This document shows, one piece after another, positions 47,080 to 55,915 of a DNA stretch of 64,000 nt. Numbering within the stretch: the stretch's first letter is position 1; each line of letters opens with the position of its first letter. The stretch lies in assembly GCA_016191555.1 (NCBI GenBank), contig JACPVX010000018.1:1-64000 (forward strand). The letters are read 5' to 3'. The notes beneath the pieces are model-generated. The model was not told where the DNA came from. It worked only from the letters and a program-made list of their open reading frames with translations, and searched no databases. The translations under genes were made by a program, and so were the position numbers. Source of the stretch: Bacteroidota bacterium (GTDB lineage: Bacteria > Bacteroidota > Bacteroidia > Cytophagales > Cyclobacteriaceae).

Positions 47080-47315
47080 TTACTTATTTCTTCTTTTAGT
47101 TCTTGGTGTTTGATTAATCGGCCTGCAGAAATATCTTCTTCAGAATCTTGAAGCATTTTGTCGACATCATACTTTGTCAGGCCTTTGCCATCTGCGCTAT
47201 GAGCTACAATGTCTACTTGCGATTTCAGCAGCGTATGAATGGCATTTAAGACTTCGGTATCCTTCACCCGATCGATGAACTGATGTAATTCAAATTGCAG
47301 TTGTGAATTGCTCAT
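47064..47315 (-). CDS. antitoxin of a RelE/ParE pair
   Basis: An 83-residue acidic helical protein directly upstream of, and overlapping, the toxin gene. It has a helical N-terminal region and a C-terminal GRLIKHQELKEEISNW-like toxin-binding segment, as in many Bacteroidota antitoxins. It would neutralise the toxin and repress the operon. No specific DNA-binding domain is recognised. Confidence 0.8.
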   Translation of the reverse strand: MSNSQLQFELHQFIDRVKDTEVLNAIHTLLKSQVDIVAHSADGKGLTKYDVDKMLQDSEEDISAGRLIKHQELKEEISNWRKK

Positions 47316-47381
47316 AAAAATGGCATAAAGTCTACTTCAAAGGTACGCATTCAGATCAGGTTACGCGCTCCTTTTTTCCAT

Positions 47382-47409
47382 AAAAAAAGCCCCAAAAAGG
47401 GGCTCTTTA
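47382..47409 (-). terminator. intrinsic terminator of rpmE2
   Basis: On the minus strand AAAGAGCCCC and GGGGCTTTTTTT flank a short A/T loop (47383-47408), followed by a T-run. It lies between the L31 gene and the toxin-antitoxin pair. Confidence 0.75.
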
Positions 47410-47430
47410 TAATTGCTATGGTCAAACAAA

Positions 47431-47676
47431 TTATTTCTTGCCGTATTTCTTCTGGAATTTCTCCACGCGACCTGCGGTATCCACAAACATTTTCTTACCG
47501 GTGAAGAAAGGATGTGATGCAGAGCTCACCTCGACCTTTATAACTGGGTAATCTTTTCCGTCCGTCCATTTGATGGTTTCTTTTGGAATGGAGGTAGAGC
47601 GCGATAAAAATTTAACATCGCTGGAAGTATCCCAAAAAATCACTTCTTTATACTCTGGGTGAATGCTTTTTTTCAT
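47431..47676 (-). CDS. rpmE2: 50S ribosomal protein L31 type B
   Basis: An 81-residue L31 of the zinc-free type B (C- form): it starts [20 protein letters not shown] from ATG 47676 and has [34 protein letters not shown]. The upstream in-frame ATG at 47763 would give an unlikely 29-residue extension. No CxxC motifs, so it is not the zinc form. Confidence 0.95.
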   Translation of the reverse strand: MKKSIHPEYKEVIFWDTSSDVKFLSRSTSIPKETIKWTDGKDYPVIKVEVSSASHPFFTGKKMFVDTAGRVEKFQKKYGKK

Positions 47677-47833
47677 GTTATTCTCTAGTTTTTGTTGCCC
47701 GCATGGAATGTGCCATGCATTTTTTAGGGATTGCAAAAATAGATAACCCCAACTGATTTGCAAAGGGAGGATTTAGAATTTGTTTAAAACAGGTAATTTG
47801 CCCATAATTTTCGCGATTAGCCTACCTCTAGTT

Positions 47834-49513
47834 ATGATGAAAAAGCCGTTTTTAGCCATTTTAGCCCTTATCCTCACCTTTCAGGCAGAGGCTCAAAGTA
47901 CCAATATTCCTTTGAATGACGATGTGTACCACTGGCTTTCGCGGTATGAAATCAAAACCGGGCGTATTGCCCCGGAGTGGTTTACAGCCGTGCGAACCAT
48001 CAAACGCGATCAGGCGATTACTTACCTCGACTCATTGCAGGCACGCGATCAGGTTTTTGGCAGTCAGGCCGATCAATTTAACTACGCCTATTTTCAAAAT
48101 GACAGTTGGGAGTGGAGCAAAGCAGAATCCAGCAACAGCAAGAAGCCTTTTCTGAAACGATTGTATCGCAAAAAGGCGGATATGGCCTATGTTGATGAGC
48201 CTGCTTTCGATTTGCACATCAGCCCGGTTCTGAATGTCGGGGCTGGAAAAGATTCCCGTCTGGACGAAACGCTTACCATCAACACTCGTGGAGTCGAAAT
48301 CCGGGGTATGATCGATAAGAAAATTGGGTTTTATACCTTCGTCACCGACAATCAATTGATTTTGCCCTCCTATGTGAAAGAGAATTATTTCAGTGTGCCA
48401 CACGAGGGTTTTGTGAAAGACTATAAAACTACCGGATTCGATTTCTTTCAGGCACGTGCTTACATCGATTTTAACATCACCAAGCATATCTATTTTCAAT
48501 TTGGACATGACCGCACATTTATTGGCAACGGCTATCGGTCGCTTATCTTTTCTGACAACTCGCCACCGAATTTGTTTTTGCGCGTGAATGCCAAAGTGTG
48601 GAAGATTAATTACCTGTTTCAATTAAACCGACTCACGGCCAACGACCCTGTCGCATTGGCCGGCACCACAAAAGGACAACGCTACTTAGATCGCTACATG
48701 GCATTCCATCATGCCAGCATCAACATTGGTAAAAAATTTAACTTAGGCATTTTTGAATCCATTGTGTTCACGCCAGACGATCCGGTGAATCGCGGTACGT
48801 TTGATTTAAGTTATCTGAATCCCGTTATTTTTTATCGCGCCATCGAACAACAATTTGGCAGCAGCGACAATGCGTTACTCGGATTGGATTTCAAGTGGAA
48901 TGCGTTCAAAGGCATTTCCTTTTATGGACAGGCATTGTTGGACGAGTTTGTGATTGCCGAAATTAAAGCCGGCAAAGGCTGGTGGGGAAATAAATACGCC
49001 TTTCAATTGGGAGGAAAATACATTGACGTAGCCGGCATTTCTAATCTCGATCTACAACTAGAATTTAACACGGTTCGACCCTACACTTATTCACATAATA
49101 CCGGCAGCAGTTACAGCAACTACAGCCAACCACTGGCGCACCCACTCGGCTCTAATTTTAATGAATTGGTAGCTATTGTGCGCTACCAGCCGCTTCCCAA
49201 ACTTAACCTGACCGCCAAGATGATTATGGCCACGGTGGGCAGAGATGGCACGAACGAAAACTACGGAAGCAATGTGTTAAAAGATTATACCACGCGAAAA
49301 GCAGATTACGGAAACTTTATCGGTCAGGGCCATAAGAATGACATTACTTTTCTGGATGCATCCGCCTCTTATATGCTGAAGCATAATGTGTTTTTGGAGT
49401 TGCGCCAAACCATCCGCAAGAGCGAATGTGATTTAGCCTTTTACAATACAAACACCTCGCTTACGTCTCTAGGCTTGCGGTGGAATATTCCGTCACGTAC
49501 GTACGAATTTTAA
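47834..49513 (+). CDS. Wzi-like outer-membrane beta-barrel (capsule assembly family)
   Basis: A 559-residue exported beta-barrel. The ATG at 47834 (or 47837) begins a signal peptide (MMKKPFLAILALILTFQAEA). The N-terminal NDDVYHWLSRYEIKTG is typical of the capsule-assembly Wzi family found in Bacteroidota. The core carries FGHDRTFIGNGYRSLIFSD and amphipathic strands to a C-terminal aromatic TYEF. Probably involved in surface polysaccharide or lipid handling, near an MsbA-like exporter and GmhA. Confidence 0.8.
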   Translation: MMKKPFLAILALILTFQAEAQSTNIPLNDDVYHWLSRYEIKTGRIAPEWFTAVRTIKRDQAITYLDSLQARDQVFGSQADQFNYAYFQNDSWEWSKAESSNSKKPFLKRLYRKKADMAYVDEPAFDLHISPVLNVGAGKDSRLDETLTINTRGVEIRGMIDKKIGFYTFVTDNQLILPSYVKENYFSVPHEGFVKDYKTTGFDFFQARAYIDFNITKHIYFQFGHDRTFIGNGYRSLIFSDNSPPNLFLRVNAKVWKINYLFQLNRLTANDPVALAGTTKGQRYLDRYMAFHHASINIGKKFNLGIFESIVFTPDDPVNRGTFDLSYLNPVIFYRAIEQQFGSSDNALLGLDFKWNAFKGISFYGQALLDEFVIAEIKAGKGWWGNKYAFQLGGKYIDVAGISNLDLQLEFNTVRPYTYSHNTGSSYSNYSQPLAHPLGSNFNELVAIVRYQPLPKLNLTAKMIMATVGRDGTNENYGSNVLKDYTTRKADYGNFIGQGHKNDITFLDASASYMLKHNVFLELRQTIRKSECDLAFYNTNTSLTSLGLRWNIPSRTYEF

Positions 49514-49522
49514 CTCATTGCA

Positions 49523-51352
49523 ATGAAGGTATTCTTTCGGGTTCTTAACTATGCCAATCGCCTTCCGCGCAGGTTGGCGTTTTTCTTTTTGTATTCGATT
49601 ATCGGGATATTTTTTACTACCATGAACATCACATTGGCAAAGCCAATGTTGGATGTACTTTTTAATAAAACAGAAAAGACAGTAACCATTTCACCCAAAC
49701 CGGATTTTCAAGTTTCAGTGTCCTACATCACAGAAACATTTAGGCATTATTTTTCTAAAATTGTGGTTGAACAGGGCGCCTTTGCATCGTTGTATTTCAT
49801 TTGTGTATTGATTTGTGCTACCATGCTACTCGGCAATACCTTTCGCTACCTCGAGCGCGTTATTGCAACTAAAATTCGAGCCGATCTGGTCAAGAATATG
49901 CGGATGGATTTTTTCTCCAAGATTACCCAAATGCATATTGGCTATTTCAACAACTCCAGAAAGGGAGATTTGATTTCGCGATTTACAAATGACGTGGCTG
50001 AGATTGAAAACGCGGTGATGAATAGCCTGAAGTCGGTTCTGCGAGAACCTTTAATGATCATTGCCTATTTTATCATTTTGTTTACCATCTCAGTAAAGCT
50101 TACGCTATTTACCATGATCGTTCTTCCGTTGACGGGAGGTGTATTGGCAGAAATTATCAAACGATTAAAAAAGCAGGCAACGGGAAGTCAGGAATCGCTG
50201 GGACGAATTGTAAATATTTTGGATGAAACTTTTGGAGGCATGCGTGTTGTCAATGCTTTCAACGCCCGTAATTTTATCATATCCCGATTAGACAAGGAAA
50301 GCTCTCTGTATCGCACATTATCAAAGGCGGTCGCTTATAAAAACGAGTTGGCTTCTCCTGTTTCAGAAATATTAGGCACTTTTATTATGGCGGGAATCAT
50401 CATCATTGGAGGCACCATGGTGTTGGGAGAAAATCCATCCATAGACGCATCATCTTTTATGTTGTTTTTAGCGGTTTACGCCATGATCATCCAACCCGCC
50501 AAAAACTTCTCAAACGGAATTACTTCGTTGCAACGCGGCACAGCCTCGGCCACACGCATTTTTTCCATCATCGATCAGCAACCGCTCATCAAAAGCAAAC
50601 CCGATGCGATCGAGTTAAAATCTTTTGAAAAATCCATCGAATTCAAAAACGTTTCTTTTGCTTACGATGCGCACAACGTTTTGGAAAACATCAACCTTAC
50701 CATCGAAAAGGGAAAAACACTGGCTTTAGTAGGCCCATCGGGTGGAGGTAAATCGACACTCGCTGATTTGGTACCGCGCTTTTATGATCCCGTGAAGGGT
50801 GAGGTATTACTGGACGGAGTTTCGCTAGTAGATTATGAGTTGGAATCGCTGCGCAAGCAGATGGGCGTAGTCACGCAAGAATCCATCTTATTCAACGACA
50901 CGATTTATAACAACATCGCGTTTGGAATGCCACACGTAAGCGAAGAAGATGTAATCCGTGCCGCTAAAATTGCCAATGCACACGACTTCATTACGCAGAC
51001 AGAAGAAGGCTATCAAACTTATATTGGCGAGCGCGGCTCCAAGCTTTCCGGTGGCCAGCGTCAGCGGCTCAGCATCGCTCGTGCTGTGTTAAAAAATCCG
51101 CCCATTCTTATTTTGGATGAAGCCACTTCGGCCCTCGATTCAGAATCTGAAAAGCTGGTGCAAGAGGCCTTATTCAACCTGATGAAGAATCGTACCTCCA
51201 TCGTAATTGCGCACCGTCTCAGCACCATTCAGCATGCCGATGAAATTGTGGTGATTCAGGAAGGACGTATTGCCGAGCGCGGAAGCCACGAACAACTGAG
51301 CGCACACAACGGCATCTACCGCAAATTGATTGATATTCAAAAAACGGTGTAA
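49523..51352 (+). CDS. MsbA-like ABC exporter (permease-ATPase fusion)
   Basis: A 609-residue half-transporter: six-helix membrane domain (about 15-320) then ATPase (about 360-600). Walker A GPSGGGKSTL, signature LSGGQRQRL and Walker B ILILDEATSALD are complete. It resembles the lipid flippase MsbA and could move lipid A precursors or lipids; substrate not proven. Ten bases after the Wzi-like gene; gmhA nearby supports an envelope role. Confidence 0.9.
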   Translation: MKVFFRVLNYANRLPRRLAFFFLYSIIGIFFTTMNITLAKPMLDVLFNKTEKTVTISPKPDFQVSVSYITETFRHYFSKIVVEQGAFASLYFICVLICATMLLGNTFRYLERVIATKIRADLVKNMRMDFFSKITQMHIGYFNNSRKGDLISRFTNDVAEIENAVMNSLKSVLREPLMIIAYFIILFTISVKLTLFTMIVLPLTGGVLAEIIKRLKKQATGSQESLGRIVNILDETFGGMRVVNAFNARNFIISRLDKESSLYRTLSKAVAYKNELASPVSEILGTFIMAGIIIIGGTMVLGENPSIDASSFMLFLAVYAMIIQPAKNFSNGITSLQRGTASATRIFSIIDQQPLIKSKPDAIELKSFEKSIEFKNVSFAYDAHNVLENINLTIEKGKTLALVGPSGGGKSTLADLVPRFYDPVKGEVLLDGVSLVDYELESLRKQMGVVTQESILFNDTIYNNIAFGMPHVSEEDVIRAAKIANAHDFITQTEEGYQTYIGERGSKLSGGQRQRLSIARAVLKNPPILILDEATSALDSESEKLVQEALFNLMKNRTSIVIAHRLSTIQHADEIVVIQEGRIAERGSHEQLSAHNGIYRKLIDIQKTV

Positions 51353-51422
51353 ATAAATGGCTGCCCGCGAATCTTTTTGTGATTGACAGGCTGGTTCGCG
51401 TAAGGTTTTCTTATAATTTTCA

Positions 51423-51453
51423 TTTTAGAGTGATTGTAAAAAGGGTAAGTTTG
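51423..51453 (+). promoter_or_regulatory. promoter of the small membrane protein / gmhA
   Basis: TAAGTTTG (51446-51453) is a perfect -7 match, with a TTTT(A) -33-like element at 51423-51426 spaced 19 bases. Transcription would begin about 30 bases before the ATG at 51487. Confidence 0.5.
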
Positions 51454-51486
51454 TAGACTTAATTTCGCTACATAAACAGTTGACCA

Positions 51487-51783
51487 ATGAATAAACGCAG
51501 GCTCATATTCCTTTTGATCTTCGGTATCTATCATCTCGCTGCGCTTATCTTCACCGTTTACATGGATTTTAATCAGTCCATTTTGTTTAGCCTACTCGAT
51601 AAGATTGGCCTCTTCAAATGGGGTGCTTTGTTCGGAATAGTATTGTTTGGCATCGAGGCCTTTTGGAGCTGGCGCGATGTGAAAAATGCTGAGCTTGAGC
51701 GCGAAGCCATGCGCCTCGAAAACAACACACTCAAAGCCAAAGTTTACGATTTAACCGAGGCTGCAAAAAGACCTAAGCAATAG
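51487..51783 (+). CDS. small membrane protein with C-terminal coiled coil
   Basis: A 98-residue protein with two hydrophobic helices (about 4-25 and 30-57) and a charged, probably coiled-coil, C-terminus (about 60-95: [17 protein letters not shown]). It is 4 bp upstream of gmhA and is likely co-expressed with it. Function unknown. Confidence 0.7.
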   Translation: MNKRRLIFLLIFGIYHLAALIFTVYMDFNQSILFSLLDKIGLFKWGALFGIVLFGIEAFWSWRDVKNAELEREAMRLENNTLKAKVYDLTEAAKRPKQ

Positions 51784-51787
51784 GTTT

Positions 51788-52366
51788 ATGAACGTTCAAT
51801 CCATCATTTCTGCCGAGCTGCAACAAGCAGCCGAAGTACTTCAAAAATTTATTAGCGACCCTGCCAATCTGCAACAGATTGAAAAGGCTGGCAATGCCAT
51901 TGCTGATTCGATTCGTCAAGGTGGAAAAGTAATATCATGTGGTAATGGCGGATCACACTGCGATGCCATGCACTTTGCGGAAGAACTCACCGGCAAGTAC
52001 CGCGAACCACGCAAAGCCATTCCGGCCATTTGTATTTCCGATCCCAGTCACATCTCCTGCGTGAGCAATGATTACGGTTACGAATTTGTTTTTTCGCGTT
52101 ACCTCGAAGCATTGGGTAATAAAGGCGATGTGTTGCTCGGCATTAGCACCAGCGGCAATTCCGCCAACATCATTCGCGCGGCAGAAACAGCTCGTGACAA
52201 AGGAATGAAGGTGATTATCCTTTCCGGAAAAGATGGTGGTAAGCTGGCACCCTTGGCCGATATTGAATTACGAGTTCCCCACTTTGGCTATGCCGATCGC
52301 ATTCAGGAAGTGCACATCAAAATTATTCACATCCTGATGTTGCTGATTGAAAAGCAACTAGCCTGA
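51788..52366 (+). CDS. gmhA: D-sedoheptulose-7-phosphate isomerase
   Basis: A 192-residue SIS-domain enzyme that converts sedoheptulose-7-phosphate to D-glycero-D-manno-heptose-7-phosphate for lipopolysaccharide core heptose. [18 protein letters not shown] and [13 protein letters not shown] are hallmark GmhA motifs with the phosphate-binding Ser/Thr residues. Length is standard. Context is envelope biogenesis. Confidence 0.93.
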   Translation: MNVQSIISAELQQAAEVLQKFISDPANLQQIEKAGNAIADSIRQGGKVISCGNGGSHCDAMHFAEELTGKYREPRKAIPAICISDPSHISCVSNDYGYEFVFSRYLEALGNKGDVLLGISTSGNSANIIRAAETARDKGMKVIILSGKDGGKLAPLADIELRVPHFGYADRIQEVHIKIIHILMLLIEKQLA

Positions 52367-52395
52367 TTTCATATTAATTTCCCCGTTGATTAACT

Positions 52396-52428
52396 TTTGC
52401 TTGAAAAGCAGAGTTCGCGTAAACTTTG
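52396..52428 (+). promoter_or_regulatory. promoter of comM
   Basis: TTTG (52396-52399) is followed after 20 bases by TAAACTTTG (52420-52428), close to the Bacteroidota -33/-7 consensus with one extra base in the -7 element. It lies 19 bases before the comM ATG. It could also drive the first genes of the inserted element. Confidence 0.45.
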
Positions 52429-52446
52429 GAGACGATTTATTAATAC

Positions 52447-52704
52447 ATGGTAGCAAAAACATTTGGCAGCGCGGTGCATGGCGTAGATGCAAAGACCATT
52501 GCGGTGGAAGTAGATATCAGTCAGGGACAGAAATTTTTCCTGACCGGTTTGCCTGATAATGCCATCAAAGAAAGTCAGCATCGCGTAGAGTCGGCTATTA
52601 AAAGTTTGGGATATAATTTTCCACGAATCAAAGTGGTGGTAAACTTGGCACCTGCCGATATCCGCAAAGAAGGTTCCGCCTACGATTTGCCCATTGCCCT
52701 GTGA
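52447..52704 (+). pseudogene. comM: comM (YifB) N-terminal fragment, truncated by insertion
   Basis: These 85 codons encode the N-terminal Lon-protease-like domain of the ComM/YifB Mg-chelatase-like AAA ATPase: MVAKTFGSAVHGVDA, FFLTGLPDNAIKES, RIKVVVNLAPADIRKEG and SAYDLPIAL. Intact ComM is about 500 residues and continues DLPIA-x-GILAA. Here the frame meets a TGA just after DLPIAL, where Tn7-like element sequence begins. ComM is a hexameric helicase for natural transformation, so the host probably lost that function here. Its 3' part should lie at the element's far end, outside the window. Confidence 0.9.
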
Positions 52705-52709
52705 ATGCC

Positions 52710-52744
52710 ATCAAATAATGAGAATTATTATCAAATAATGAGAA
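52710..52744 (+). repeat. two 15-bp direct repeats at the element's left end
   Basis: ATCAAATAATGAGAA occurs at 52710-52724 and 52730-52744, exactly 20 bp apart start to start, immediately inside the comM junction. This spacing and location match TnsB-type binding sites at Tn7-family ends. The next gene begins 3 bases after the second copy. Confidence 0.8.
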
Positions 52745-52747
52745 AGA

Positions 52748-53134
52748 ATGTGGCCACCTAAGATTAGCCTGGAGGAGTTGAAAGGGATGGTTGAGAAATC
52801 GATTAGCCACCTTGATATTCGTGATTTTTGGATGGTCACTTGGATAGACAAAGTAGGTGTTGATGGTGACGGTACACCTTATTTTAGGGCATCAGTACAT
52901 CGACTCAAATCAAGTGATCTAAGCAAATTTAGAGTTGAAAGTTTAGACTTACGAAATCCGCGATGGGTAACTCTACCCCTACGAGTATTACGGATTTTTC
53001 CAGTAGGAACACTACTCAAAGGAGGAATAGTATTTTTTAAAAATCATCACAGTTTTCTATCTGACTTTACAATTGATTTGAATACGGAATCTGGCCATGA
53101 GAATACAACCATTGGCAAGTGGAAGCATGGGTAA
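52748..53134 (+). CDS. unknown protein at Tn7-like left end
   Basis: A 128-residue protein without a recognised domain; mixed alpha/beta, e.g. DFWMVTWIDKVGVDGDG and PRWVTLPLRVLRIFP. ATG 52748 overlaps the end-repeat region by spacing of 3 bases; ATG 52787 is a plausible alternative. It is followed 15 bp later by the TnsE-like gene and may be its partner or, if an ancestral fusion was split, its N-terminal half. Could be co-transcribed from the comM promoter upstream. Confidence 0.6.
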   Translation: MWPPKISLEELKGMVEKSISHLDIRDFWMVTWIDKVGVDGDGTPYFRASVHRLKSSDLSKFRVESLDLRNPRWVTLPLRVLRIFPVGTLLKGGIVFFKNHHSFLSDFTIDLNTESGHENTTIGKWKHG

Positions 53135-53149
53135 GAGTTAATCAGATTT

Positions 53150-54616
53150 ATGTCGTGGAGTAAACTTGATTCCGGTTTTCCGAGAGTGGATAGCAAACGT
53201 TTTGCTTTTAACAGTAAAATTTTGGTTTATCCGAGTCTATTCCGACAGTCATCTCCTTACGATTATATTATTTTTCCTAAAACTGAACTAGGTAGATTTT
53301 ATTGGTTTCCATCCACTAGACTTTTTCGTGCACTGATGGATGGAAAAACTTCAAGCGAACTTAACAACACACTTTATGTTCCGCAATCAGCTGTCAAAAA
53401 ATCGGATGAAGACGGAGAATATCATGAAATATTAATTCATGATTCAATGCATCTCACAGATGTTAAGTTCATAGCAAGGCTAGCCTTCAGCTCAGATGCA
53501 TTACGTTCGGCCAACACCATTTATCAATCCGTCATCAATGCAAAACTGGAAAATGGTAATAAGGGGATATTGCATTTGGATAGTGATTTTCCATTCAAAG
53601 ATGACACATCGTTGAAAGTAAAGGGTTACACTATTAAGTTAGATTCCGTCACGGTTTTAATCGTCACAGAGCTAATGGAATGCTATGGGCCGTGGCCGTT
53701 CAGAAGGCTAGCTTATGACAGAGAGACTCCACGCGCAATAGTCGATGAAACGTTGGAAAAGAAAGGAACGAAGCCGGTGCCTTCAGAAAAAAAGGATGAT
53801 ACTGATGGTAGTGATGACGATGATGATAATGATGAAGAAGACGATTTTGAAGAATTTATTTTAAAAAGATATCCTATCGTTAAGCCTGGTAGAACATTCG
53901 ATCACAATCAGAAAAATAACAATCGTACTATAAATATCGAAATTGCCGTCAAAGGTTCTCAGTTTCCAAATATTCCGAAAGAAAAATGGAGATTAAACCG
54001 AACAACAATAGTTCCACCAAAGGAGAAGCGCGAGGGTAAACCTATTACAATAGACAATATTTCTACTAACGAGAATACTAAATCAGTAGGTGACAGTACT
54101 AACTTAGAAATTGTTAATAAAGAAGATGAGGTTAAGCGAAAGGAAGTTCCTTTGCCTACTTTTATTGAAAAACTAGCAAAACAATTTAAAGATAAAGGTG
54201 CCCAAGCGGACTTTGTGGTAACACTAGATGAGAAGCCGGAAGATTCTAAATGGTATCAGGCAGAGGAAATCCCGATGATTATTCCACTATCGGATAGAAT
54301 TGATGTACTAGTTTATTTGATTTATATACGCTTAGCTGAAAAGCAGTATATACTCTGCGAGATGGAGCGCGATACTTCCACTAAAATTGTACTTAAAAAA
54401 ACACTCGATAATGAGACCGGAATAGTTTCTTTTAAAGCTGATGATGTTGCCTTCATTGTTACGGCAATTAAAGACAACTATAGAACGATGGGTAAATTGA
54501 ACGAGAAAAAAAGCGGATTCAAAGTAATCAGGCTGTATCATATGGGTGACACGACCAAGGAGCTGTGCAATCGAATAGTTTCTAAAATAGCACTTGAAGG
54601 ATATGAAGATGATTAG
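53150..54616 (+). CDS. tentative TnsE-like Tn7-family accessory protein
   Basis: A 488-residue protein. An N-terminal region contains YDYIIFPKTELGRFYWF and the SSELNNTLYVP segment. A strongly acidic linker (about residues 215-237) and a basic stretch follow. The C-terminal half (about 340-488) has FIEKLAKQFKDKG, IDVLVYLIYIRLAEKQYILCEMERD and ends with RIVSKIALEG. This pattern and its position beside tniQ recall TnsE, the Tn7 protein that directs insertion into replicating, often plasmid, DNA. The identity is inferred, not certain. It converges with tniQ (4-bp overlap). Confidence 0.5.
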   Translation: MSWSKLDSGFPRVDSKRFAFNSKILVYPSLFRQSSPYDYIIFPKTELGRFYWFPSTRLFRALMDGKTSSELNNTLYVPQSAVKKSDEDGEYHEILIHDSMHLTDVKFIARLAFSSDALRSANTIYQSVINAKLENGNKGILHLDSDFPFKDDTSLKVKGYTIKLDSVTVLIVTELMECYGPWPFRRLAYDRETPRAIVDETLEKKGTKPVPSEKKDDTDGSDDDDDNDEEDDFEEFILKRYPIVKPGRTFDHNQKNNNRTINIEIAVKGSQFPNIPKEKWRLNRTTIVPPKEKREGKPITIDNISTNENTKSVGDSTNLEIVNKEDEVKRKEVPLPTFIEKLAKQFKDKGAQADFVVTLDEKPEDSKWYQAEEIPMIIPLSDRIDVLVYLIYIRLAEKQYILCEMERDTSTKIVLKKTLDNETGIVSFKADDVAFIVTAIKDNYRTMGKLNEKKSGFKVIRLYHMGDTTKELCNRIVSKIALEGYEDD

Positions 54617-55788
54617 TGCCGTCCGCGCTTTAAGTTAGGATCTTTAGCTTGGTGTATTTTCGAAACACGCCAGAAGGCAAATTCTTTAAAGCTTCCGTAT
54701 GAAAAGTCCGGGTAATGCTTACGCCATTTAGCATATACAATTCTGTTGTTGATAATTTCGGACTTAAACCAATAGGGAATTTCTTGAAAATCATCTGTGA
54801 ATAGTTTACTCTTTAAACCAGCTTTGGTTGTAAGTTCTCGGAAGCGATTGGGCCAATCGCCCAAAAGCCAGTAGGCCTTGAAAAGCAGATTTCTTCTTTT
54901 CTCAATACTCATCATTTCGAAAGGATTTTCCCGGCCATTTGAGGGCGTAATAAAATCAAGATTAGTTGCGCTGCAGATTAGTTCATGTAGTTTTTGTAGT
55001 TGCTGATTTTTTGCTTTGTTAAGTAGACTTAAAATTTTCTTCAGTACGGAGAAATATAAGTGTGAATAGTGAAGGCTATGTGAGATATCGTAGCCTAACT
55101 CTAAAGTTGTGTTCATAAATCCCTGCATATTGAGCAATTCTTCTGTAGGTCTTATCGACTGATGATTCTTTAGATCATACAGACATTTCCAGCAATATGT
55201 AATCGGGAAAATAGACATTTGGTTTTTACGCCCTCTTTCTGAAATAAGGTGGTTTATAGGCACGCCACAACTCGGGCATCTGTCAATCATATCGCATCGG
55301 CAATTTTCACAAATTGTTTGAATCGAAAGACGCCAATTCTTTCTAAAGTATGGTTGATCTTCATCCTTGTTTAGGCACGAAGGACATATTGATAAAGTTG
55401 TGCTATGTTTTGCACCGTATTTATGGCTGTAAACACTAAAAGGGGTAAACCATGGATTCCGACTGCTCAAATCACCGATGTACAGGTTGGGATAAAAGGA
55501 CGAAAGCAACATTTGGTTAATTTCTTCGATTTTCAATATGCTTTTATTGACAACAATATCCTTGATGCCTTCTGGTAGGAATTTATCGAGATCTCTATCC
55601 CAGAACTCGATTCCTTCGAAGTAGGATGAGCAAAATGAATAATACCTTAACAAATGACTTCTAGACATCCTAAGTAGCCAGCTGGAGAACAATTCATTAA
55701 GCTGAGGTTTTACAAAAGAAGGCCATGGTGGGCACTTAAAGCCACCAAACACAGTGTTGCTTAAGGTCTCCTTTTTCAATATATTCAA
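54613..55788 (-). CDS. tniQ: TniQ/TnsD-family transposition target-selection protein
   Basis: A 391-residue TniQ-domain protein. It starts with the family's PPWPSFVKPQLNELFSSWLLR segment (residues 20-40) and carries zinc-ribbon cysteines Cys135/Cys138, Cys160/Cys163/Cys165 and Cys171/Cys174, with YCWKC about 25-30 residues further on. TniQ/TnsD binds the attachment site and recruits TnsC/TnsB. Here it presumably targets comM. The helical C-terminal part (about 210-391) may supply DNA specificity. Longer than CRISPR-associated TniQ, shorter than Tn7 TnsD (508). Confidence 0.88.
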   Translation of the reverse strand: MNILKKETLSNTVFGGFKCPPWPSFVKPQLNELFSSWLLRMSRSHLLRYYSFCSSYFEGIEFWDRDLDKFLPEGIKDIVVNKSILKIEEINQMLLSSFYPNLYIGDLSSRNPWFTPFSVYSHKYGAKHSTTLSICPSCLNKDEDQPYFRKNWRLSIQTICENCRCDMIDRCPSCGVPINHLISERGRKNQMSIFPITYCWKCLYDLKNHQSIRPTEELLNMQGFMNTTLELGYDISHSLHYSHLYFSVLKKILSLLNKAKNQQLQKLHELICSATNLDFITPSNGRENPFEMMSIEKRRNLLFKAYWLLGDWPNRFRELTTKAGLKSKLFTDDFQEIPYWFKSEIINNRIVYAKWRKHYPDFSYGSFKEFAFWRVSKIHQAKDPNLKRGRH

Positions 55789-55915
55789 CTGTTATCTTTG
55801 AACCGAGATTAGTTATTATAAATGTCTTCATTTCTTGTGATCGGCCGGTTAACATGTAGGTATAAAAATCAGCTAGCTATCAATATTTCTTTAACCTTAA
55901 ATCAACAGATCTATC

